Origin: Enterobacteriaceae bacterium
GTDB taxonomy: Bacteria > Pseudomonadota > Gammaproteobacteria > Enterobacterales > Enterobacteriaceae
Assembly: GCA_022712475.1 (NCBI GenBank)
Contig: JALAGK010000085.1
Span: 1-6,809 of the forward strand
Reading direction: 5' to 3'
Length of the DNA: 6,809 nt
Part shown: in pieces, positions 1 to 4,343 of the stretch
Layout: each line of letters opens with the position of its first letter
Position numbering within the stretch: position 1 is the stretch's first letter
Position numbers and translations under genes: made by a program
Notes under the pieces: model-generated
Database searches by the model: none
Told to the model about the DNA's origin: nothing
The model's input: only the letters and a program-made list of their open reading frames with translations

Positions 1-630
1 CCATTCCGGGTCCGGTTCGGGTTCAACAACGCTAATACCGCCAGGCCCACAAACCGGTACTGACGCACTCCCTGTCCAGACTGTGTAAAATGCGTTTCCG
101 CTTGAATGAGGGACGCCAAATACAATACACGAATTGGTGGCTCCAGACGGAATCACCACACTCTGGATACCGGAATATCCATATTTGACTATAAACCGAT
201 TGGCGAATTGCTCATGATCGCAATAAACACCGCTTGGATCGATCACCACCGTAGAGTTACATGCATCGCCATAGCCATCGGTCCTCGGAGGGTCGTGGCG
301 CGTAACAGTCATCAATGGGGTATAGGTACCCCCAGAAATATAATGACCGCTGTACTGGTAGTTAGTGATTAAATAAAGTCCCCATATCATATTCGACGCC
401 CCGGCAGCGGATTGCCAGGTTTGTGCTGAACCATCATTGACCCAGGTCGCACTGTAGTTATTGCCTGACTGATGTGTCACTTTGCTAACGACGGGACATC
501 CTCCATTGCCTGAGCTATTGCAAGTCCCCGCTGCTGCCGGAGTACTGTGTAATATTGATGCAATCAGGGCGGCGCTACCCGCTAACATCATTCGGTATAA
601 TTTGCGCTTTTCCATAAGTCTCGTGTCCAT
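1..630 (-). CDS. Candidate fimbrial tip adhesin, N-terminal part (3' end beyond left edge)
   Basis: This open frame has no stop and runs off the left edge, giving 210 visible residues. It starts either at the ATG at 630, which overlaps the upstream stop as TAATG, or at the ATG at 615. I favour 615: residues 6-34 then form a clean Sec signal (MEKRK, a hydrophobic stretch, then TPAAA), and a GAGA lies just upstream. The probable mature part starts near residue 35, is rich in Ser, Gly, Tyr and Thr, and has six cysteines (37, 45, 124, 137, 168, 194) that could form up to three disulfides. Residues 202-209 read VEPEPDPE, an acidic proline-rich segment that looks like a linker to a second domain. 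Being last in a Pap-like operon, after two PapE/F-like pilins, it sits where PapG or MrpH adhesin genes lie, so I infer a two-domain tip adhesin with an N-terminal receptor-binding domain and a pilin domain off-window. I do not recognise the domain family and cannot name a ligand. Confidence 0.75.
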   Translation of the reverse strand, partial: MDTRLMEKRKLYRMMLAGSAALIASILHSTPAAAGTCNSSGNGGCPVVSKVTHQSGNNYSATWVNDGSAQTWQSAAGASNMIWGLYLITNYQYSGHYISGGTYTPLMTVTRHDPPRTDGYGDACNSTVVIDPSGVYCDHEQFANRFIVKYGYSGIQSVVIPSGATNSCIVFGVPHSSGNAFYTVWTGSASVPVCGPGGISVVEPEPDPEW

Positions 631-1142
631 TATAGATATTCTGCTCTCAGGGTTACCGTTGCCTCAAACGGCCCTTCGACCAGTTCAATATTTGGCCGCT
701 GTACCAGCACTGCCTCGATTCTTGGCATGGCAGACAGGCTGACTTCTATCGGTGAATCAAAGGGAAATGCCTGCCCGTTACGTAATATTTTCACGCCGAG
801 ATTACCGGGATTGCCAGACGAGGTAGCAACGGTTGCCTTGTCTGTCGTATCAAAGGTTGCCAGTGTTCCGCGTACACTCAGCATCAGCTTCCAGTCTCGC
901 CCGGCTGTGTTCTCACACACGAGGTTGTAAGGCACGTCTTTACGATAAATGCCGTCACTCACTTTCTTGATTGACAGGCGATCGCCAAATGGAACGTGGA
1001 TAATCTGGTTGTTATCAATAGAGCAGGGAGGTGGCGTGACCAGCGTTCCTTTGAAAAGTATTTCTGCCTGGTTAGCCGCGAAAGCGGGTTTGAGTCCGGC
1101 ACTCAGGACGCTCAACAAAACGACGGTTAGTAACTGACGCAT
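630..1142 (-). CDS. PapF/PapE-like minor fimbrial subunit (tip adaptor candidate)
   Basis: This is a 170-residue exported pilin. Residues 1-22 are a signal peptide (MRQLLTVVLL, ending AFA). The mature protein opens with an alternating hydrophobic N-terminal strand (AEILFKGTLV) of the donor-strand type, followed by TPPPC. Cys40 and Cys76 are the conserved pilin disulfide pair, and the C terminus ends in the beta-strand ATVTLRAEYL with the usual near-terminal tyrosine. The frame stays open upstream to 1265, but the start at 1142 is chosen because AGGTGA lies directly before it, the signal peptide begins there, and the longer form would overlap the previous gene by over 100 bases. The gap to that gene is 10 bases, and the stop overlaps the ATG at 630 of the adhesin gene. 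Its place next to the adhesin suggests, by analogy with PapF, that it joins the adhesin to the tip fibre. That role is inferred from position and family likeness. Confidence 0.85.
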   Translation of the reverse strand: MRQLLTVVLLSVLSAGLKPAFAANQAEILFKGTLVTPPPCSIDNNQIIHVPFGDRLSIKKVSDGIYRKDVPYNLVCENTAGRDWKLMLSVRGTLATFDTTDKATVATSSGNPGNLGVKILRNGQAFPFDSPIEVSLSAMPRIEAVLVQRPNIELVEGPFEATVTLRAEYL

Positions 1143-1146
1143 CTGA

Positions 1147-1152
1147 TCACCT
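1147..1152 (-). promoter_or_regulatory. Ribosome binding site fixing the start at 1142
   Basis: On the minus strand AGGTGA stands 4 bases before the ATG at 1142, directly after the TAA (1155-1153) of the preceding pilin gene. It supports the short, signal-peptide form of this gene over the frame opening at 1265. Confidence 0.7.
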
Positions 1153-1656
1153 TTATTGATAACTGAAAACCATGGTTGCCGAGCCGTTAAACGCCCCGTT
1201 TGGCAGCGTTGCGTTGGTCTGTGCCACCGGTACGGCATACAGCGCAGGCGGGTTGTTATCGGCATAGGTAAAGTTCACTATTCCGGTATTAGGTGTTATC
1301 ACCGCCCTGGCGGCGTTTTGCACCCTGATACCCAGCCCGGTAACATCAGTCATAAACAACTTACCGTCTCCAAAGGAGGCCGCAGTCCCTTTTAAATTGA
1401 TTTTCAGCGTATTGCGGATAAGGTTTTTACAACTCAGCGTATAGTTAACGGGCGTTTCATAATTTGAACCATCAATCCGGGTGGTTAACACTTCGCCAAA
1501 ATTAACAACTATCTGCTGGTTATCGTTGATGACACAGTCTGGTTCAACAATATTGCCACTGATAGTCAACGTCGTGAGGCCACCGTCTGCCGCCTGGCTG
1601 CTCGCCGCGCTCAGACAGAGCAGGGCAGCGAAAGGCATTATTTTCCATTTGTTCAC
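1153..1656 (-). CDS. PapE/PapF-like minor fimbrial subunit, GTG start
   Basis: This is a 167-residue exported pilin. I place the start at GTG 1656 rather than at the ATG at 1680. AGGAGG sits 6 bases before the GTG, and the protein then begins MNKWK followed by a hydrophobic segment and ASSQAA, a normal Sec signal cleaved near residue 22 or 23. The ATG at 1680 would add the charged residues MITDRRDN and has its only good ribosome binding site inside the reading frame. The mature protein has the donor-strand-like segment LTTLTISGNIV, then EPDC. Cys41 and Cys76 form the family disulfide pair, and the last strand is GSATMVFSYQ with a penultimate tyrosine. The pattern NDNQQIVVNFGEV after the first cysteine is typical of the PapF/PapE and MrpG group. 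It lies just downstream of the second chaperone and probably builds the tip fibre. I cannot tell E-like from F-like by eye. Confidence 0.85.
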   Translation of the reverse strand: MNKWKIMPFAALLCLSAASSQAADGGLTTLTISGNIVEPDCVINDNQQIVVNFGEVLTTRIDGSNYETPVNYTLSCKNLIRNTLKINLKGTAASFGDGKLFMTDVTGLGIRVQNAARAVITPNTGIVNFTYADNNPPALYAVPVAQTNATLPNGAFNGSATMVFSYQ

Positions 1657-1662
1657 GTTATC

Positions 1663-1668
1663 CCTCCT
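1663..1668 (-). promoter_or_regulatory. Strong ribosome binding site (AGGAGG) before a GTG start
   Basis: On the minus strand AGGAGG precedes GTG (1656-1654) with a 6-base spacer. It lies 9 bases downstream of the TGA (1679-1677) of the second chaperone gene, and decides for the GTG over the overlapping ATG at 1680. Confidence 0.75.
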
Positions 1669-1676
1669 GTCCGTAA

Positions 1677-2423
1677 TCATGGCGTGACGACAGGCTGCGC
1701 TTTGCAGACAGCACCTGTGCAGTGAAAAGGCAACAGACGCAGGCTGCCGTAGTCGTTAACAAATGTCAGCGCCGGTGTGTTGCCCAGGGCTTGTGCAGCG
1801 AGGCTCAGGAGAGTCTCACTTTTTGGGGCCACCATCACTGGCTCAAATCCTTCTACTGCTTTTGCATTAAGCGCAGTACGACCTTCAACAAACGTCAGGT
1901 GATAGGGCGTTGAGTTTTTTAGCGTGTAGCGATCGCCGTTTTTCTCAAGCGTAACGTTTTCCAGCCCTGGTACGGTGTCAGCTTTGTCATCCAGCTTGAT
2001 GGACACAGGACGCCAGAAAATCTTCAGTCGTGTTTGTAGCGCCAGCGTCAGGACATTGGGTTTGTCACTACGAGGCGGTATCTCGCGCAGGTTAAACCAG
2101 AACACGCTTTCTCTGTCCTTTGGCAACTGGCTCAGTTCTGCCAGTGCCTGGATACGCACTACGCTTTTTGAGTCTGGCTCAATGCGCTGCACAGGCGGGA
2201 GCACCATCAAAGGGCTGGTTAATTTCTTTTCAGCTTCATCTTCAATCCACACCTGAGCCAGATACGGTTCCTGATGATTGCGGTTGGTGACAGCCATACT
2301 GACGCTGTTATCACCTTCATTCATAATCACCCGTGAGCGGTTGACCGTTAACGCCGCCTGAGCAGGAAATAGAGAACTGACCAGAAACGCACAAGCCACG
2401 GCATAAATATTCGTTTTTTTCAT
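1677..2423 (-). CDS. Second PapD-like periplasmic fimbrial chaperone
   Basis: A 248-residue periplasmic chaperone that should hold pilin subunits by donor-strand complementation. Residues 1-23 are a signal peptide (MKKTNIYAVA, ending PAQA). The first Ig-like domain (about 24-140) carries the family signature PYLAQVWIEDE, LPPVQRIEP, LPKDRESVFWFNLREIPPRS and LALQTRLKIFWRP. Arg31 and Lys134 match the PapD pair (Arg8, Lys112) that anchors the subunit's C-terminal carboxylate, so it should be functional. The short loop between strands F1 and G1 is of the FGS type used for pili. The second domain (about 141-248) ends with the Cys pair in HCTGAVC, as in PapD. Aligned by eye without gaps, it shares 58 of 116 positions with the first chaperone over the N-terminal domain, and visibly fewer in the second domain. 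It lies 12 bases after the PapK-like gene, with tandem AAGG ribosome binding sites. It may serve the two pilins and the adhesin downstream; this is inference. Confidence 0.93.
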   Translation of the reverse strand: MKKTNIYAVACAFLVSSLFPAQAALTVNRSRVIMNEGDNSVSMAVTNRNHQEPYLAQVWIEDEAEKKLTSPLMVLPPVQRIEPDSKSVVRIQALAELSQLPKDRESVFWFNLREIPPRSDKPNVLTLALQTRLKIFWRPVSIKLDDKADTVPGLENVTLEKNGDRYTLKNSTPYHLTFVEGRTALNAKAVEGFEPVMVAPKSETLLSLAAQALGNTPALTFVNDYGSLRLLPFHCTGAVCKAQPVVTP

Positions 2424-2435
2424 AACACCTTACCT

Positions 2436-2966
2436 TTAGTCATACTCCAGGCGAAACGTTGTCACACTTTCGAAGTCCCCTTCCCGTACCCGACTGTGAA
2501 CAGGGGCTGAGATAAAAGCCTCGAAATTGAGAAACGTATTACCGGCCGTCAGCACCGACGCACGCATGGGTACATTGGGCAAAACCGGCGTGCCGTTCGT
2601 GTCTTCCACGGCAATCGCGATGCCTTTTGCCGTCCCGGTTACAGCAAAAAGCCCGGGCTGCATGGCGTCTTCTGTGCCCATAAACGTTATCGTTACCGTC
2701 TCTCCCAGTGATAAATCACACTCGGTCAGATGGATAGCGAAACGCTCCCGCTCGCTACGGGGATATTTAATGAATGTCTTTGACGGCACGTTACGAAAAT
2801 CGACAATTTGCTCCTCAGAGTCCACATGCAGCTCGCAGGGATCGGCGACCAGTATTCCGCTGAAGTTGACCTCAGTATCGGCATAAGCGCACGGCGTACC
2901 GGTAAGCGCGAACAGTATCAGCGCAGCCCACATCCGGCTCACTGTACATATAACGGGTTGATTCAT
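2436..2966 (-). CDS. PapK-like minor fimbrial subunit
   Basis: A 176-residue exported pilin. Residues 1-29 form a signal peptide ending PCAYA. The mature N terminus, DTEVNFSGILVADPC, is a classic donor-strand extension with alternating hydrophobics and a central glycine. Cys44 and Cys83 are the conserved disulfide pair. The middle part, with ETVTITFMGTEDAMQPGLFAVTG and then GIAIAVEDTNG, closely follows PapK as I remember it (VTLTFKGTEE, PGHLKVTG, LGIALLDTDG). The C-terminal strand SVTTFRLEYD has a near-terminal tyrosine. In P pili, PapK links the tip fibre to the rod and limits tip length; a similar adaptor role is inferred here. Its ATG overlaps the preceding TAA by one base (TAATG), with GGAG 8 bases upstream, so translation is probably coupled to the 198-residue gene. 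An alternative is another tip or adaptor pilin of the YfcR/MrpF kind. Confidence 0.87.
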   Translation of the reverse strand: MNQPVICTVSRMWAALILFALTGTPCAYADTEVNFSGILVADPCELHVDSEEQIVDFRNVPSKTFIKYPRSERERFAIHLTECDLSLGETVTITFMGTEDAMQPGLFAVTGTAKGIAIAVEDTNGTPVLPNVPMRASVLTAGNTFLNFEAFISAPVHSRVREGDFESVTTFRLEYD

Positions 2967-3562
2967 TATTCGTACTCCAGAGCGATATTCACTACGCTAA
3001 GCCATTCCCCGACAACCAGCGTGGGGGTCTGTGTGCGCCACAGTTGTGCCTGGAGCACCAGGTCGTTGCGCCCTGGCGTGAGGATCTGCGCGCGGCTTTG
3101 TATACCTGGTCGTAGAATGTCACCCTGTGCATCGTTAAGACGAAGTGCCACACCTTTAACGCCACCGTGCAGGCGAAAGAAACGAGCGTCAGTGGGTTCA
3201 GACTCACCGTATAACGTCATTTTTACGGCAGATTGCCCGGTTAACGCGGTTGCTCCTCGCATTAGCGGATTGTTGCGTATAAACAGGGTTTCACCCGGGC
3301 AGCCATCAAGCTTGATGTACACTTGCACGGGCGGTGTTACGCTTGCGGGGTGTTCCAGCGCCCATGACACGGTGCTACCTAAATTAAGCTCCTGCTCTGC
3401 CGACTCAGGCAGTAGCACACAAGGGGAAGCAACCAGCGTACCGGTTGTGCGAATTCCACCGTTAAGACCATCAACATTCCAGTTTGCGGCCCCGGCCACA
3501 GAAACCATGCCGACTGTCAGTAGCCACAGCAGCACAGTGGTACGACTAAACGGTTGTTTCAT
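2966..3562 (-). CDS. PapH-like pilin-family protein at the PapJ position
   Basis: A 198-residue exported protein, the longest complete pilin-like product here. Its signal peptide runs to about residue 25 or 26 (TVGMVSVAGAA). An unusually long N-terminal segment (NWNVDGLNGGIRTTGTLVASPC) places 21 to 22 residues before Cys48, against 14 to 18 in the other pilins. Cys88 is the second cysteine of the pair. The C-terminal half (KGVALRLNDAQGDILRPG, then VVGEWLSVVNIALEYE) resembles PapH as I recall it. PapH ends P-pilus growth and anchors the rod. However, papH normally precedes the usher gene, while this gene occupies the place of papJ, just after the chaperone. It could be a relocated terminator, a PapJ-type accessory protein or an ordinary minor pilin; sequence reading alone does not settle this. 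AGGAGA lies 5 bases before the ATG, and the gap from the first chaperone is 30 bases. Confidence 0.8.
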   Translation of the reverse strand: MKQPFSRTTVLLWLLTVGMVSVAGAANWNVDGLNGGIRTTGTLVASPCVLLPESAEQELNLGSTVSWALEHPASVTPPVQVYIKLDGCPGETLFIRNNPLMRGATALTGQSAVKMTLYGESEPTDARFFRLHGGVKGVALRLNDAQGDILRPGIQSRAQILTPGRNDLVLQAQLWRTQTPTLVVGEWLSVVNIALEYE

Positions 3563-3567
3563 GCTGT

Positions 3568-3573
3568 TCTCCT
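3568..3573 (-). promoter_or_regulatory. Ribosome binding site of the PapH-like gene
   Basis: On the minus strand AGGAGA lies 5 bases before the ATG at 3562, inside the 30-base gap (3563-3592) after the first chaperone. This is the longest gap in the window. I see no promoter or stable hairpin in it. Confidence 0.6.
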
Positions 3574-3592
3574 GGAGGCAGTATTAAGCCCA

Positions 3593-4327
3593 TTACGATT
3601 CAGGTGTTTTAGCGGCGCGGCACACATCACCGTTGCAGTGAAACGCCAGTGTGGGCTTACCGCCAAAGTCATTAATGGTCGTCACATGTGGTGTGGTGAA
3701 CTGTGTGCTCTTTACCACAGCGCTGGATTTAGGGGGCACCATCACGGTCTCAAATCCCTGAGGGACGGCCATTTTGGGTGCTGATGTAATAGCAATTACC
3801 GTCATGTAATAGGGTGTTGGATTCTCAACCCTATAGCCGCCGCTGACCTTGTGCAGCACCAACTGGTCGTCCCAACGGCTGTACTTTTGCGGGATAATCG
3901 CCTTTGGGCGGTAGAACAGTTTAATTTTGGTATGCAAAGCCAGTTGCATGACGTTAGGGCGCTCGCTTTTGGGGGGCACCTCACGCACGTTAAAGTAAAA
4001 AAGGCTTTCCCGGTCCTGGGGCAGAGATGCCACATCCGCCAGCGCCTTAATACGCATCATGCTTTGATCTTTCGGCTCAAGGCGCTGCATAGGAGGGACA
4101 ACCACCAGAGGCCCGCGGATTTTTTCGCCTTGCTCATCTTCAATCCATCCCTGAGCCAGGTATGGCATCGAGGTGCTGTCGTTGGTGATAGTCAGGGAAA
4201 TATTCTTTTCCGAACCGGGGAAAATAGCCCTTGTCCTGTCCAGGGCAATGGCGGCGGTGGCTTCATTGGATAGCCCAGCCAGCAGGCTTCCCAGTAGTAC
4301 CGTTAATGCTGCATATTGTTTTTTCAT
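3593..4327 (-). CDS. PapD-like periplasmic fimbrial chaperone
   Basis: A 244-residue chaperone that receives pilins from the Sec channel, completes their fold with its G1 strand and delivers them to the usher. The signal peptide covers residues 1-25 (MKKQYAALTVLL, ending NEATA). The N-terminal Ig-like domain (26-141) has ALDRTRAIFPGSEK, MPYLAQGWIEDE, VPPMQRLEP, LPQDRESLFYFNVREVPPKS and LHTKIKLFYRP. Arg33 and Lys136 match PapD Arg8 and Lys112. The C-terminal domain contains VSGGYRVENPTPYYMTVI and ends with the disulfide motif HCNGDVC, again as in PapD. The frame stays open upstream to 4420, but that would overlap the usher gene. The start at 4327 has GGTGA 4 bases upstream and a signal peptide directly after it, leaving a 16-base gap. 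Being next to the PapC-like usher, it is presumably the general chaperone of this operon. It closely resembles PapD, but the species and exact fimbrial name are unknown, so no symbol is given. Confidence 0.96.
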   Translation of the reverse strand: MKKQYAALTVLLGSLLAGLSNEATAAIALDRTRAIFPGSEKNISLTITNDSTSMPYLAQGWIEDEQGEKIRGPLVVVPPMQRLEPKDQSMMRIKALADVASLPQDRESLFYFNVREVPPKSERPNVMQLALHTKIKLFYRPKAIIPQKYSRWDDQLVLHKVSGGYRVENPTPYYMTVIAITSAPKMAVPQGFETVMVPPKSSAVVKSTQFTTPHVTTINDFGGKPTLAFHCNGDVCRAAKTPES

Positions 4328-4331
4328 CACT

Positions 4332-4336
4332 TCACC
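4332..4336 (-). promoter_or_regulatory. Ribosome binding site of the first chaperone
   Basis: On the minus strand GGTGA precedes the ATG at 4327 by 4 bases and follows the usher stop (4346-4344) by 7 bases. It supports 4327 as the start over in-frame codons inside the usher gene. Confidence 0.6.
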
Positions 4337-4343
4337 ACTTACT

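Noticed and set aside
106..372. Plus-strand open frame opposite the adhesin (88 codons)
   Set aside because: It is antisense to the adhesin coding frame, which has a signal peptide and paired cysteines. The translated plus-strand product shows no recognisable features.
1143..1265. N-terminal extension of the pilin gene up to 1265
   Set aside because: It would place 41 Arg-rich residues before the signal peptide and overlap the previous pilin gene by over 100 bases, while a good ribosome binding site precedes the ATG at 1142.
2808..3587. Long open frame on the plus strand (259 codons)
   Set aside because: It lies antisense to two well-supported pilin genes, its product is rich in Ser, Arg and Thr with no domain or signal peptide, and it has no coherent start context. 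It is a shadow of the minus-strand codon pattern.
3563..3592. Possible hairpin or terminator in the 30-base gap
   Set aside because: The minus strand has CTCC and GGAG separated by a single base, too close to form a stem-loop, and no T-run follows. The GGAG is part of the ribosome binding site.
3851..4273. Plus-strand open frame opposite the first chaperone (140 codons)
   Set aside because: The opposite strand carries a full PapD-like protein with all hallmark motifs. The plus-strand product has no such motif or signal peptide.
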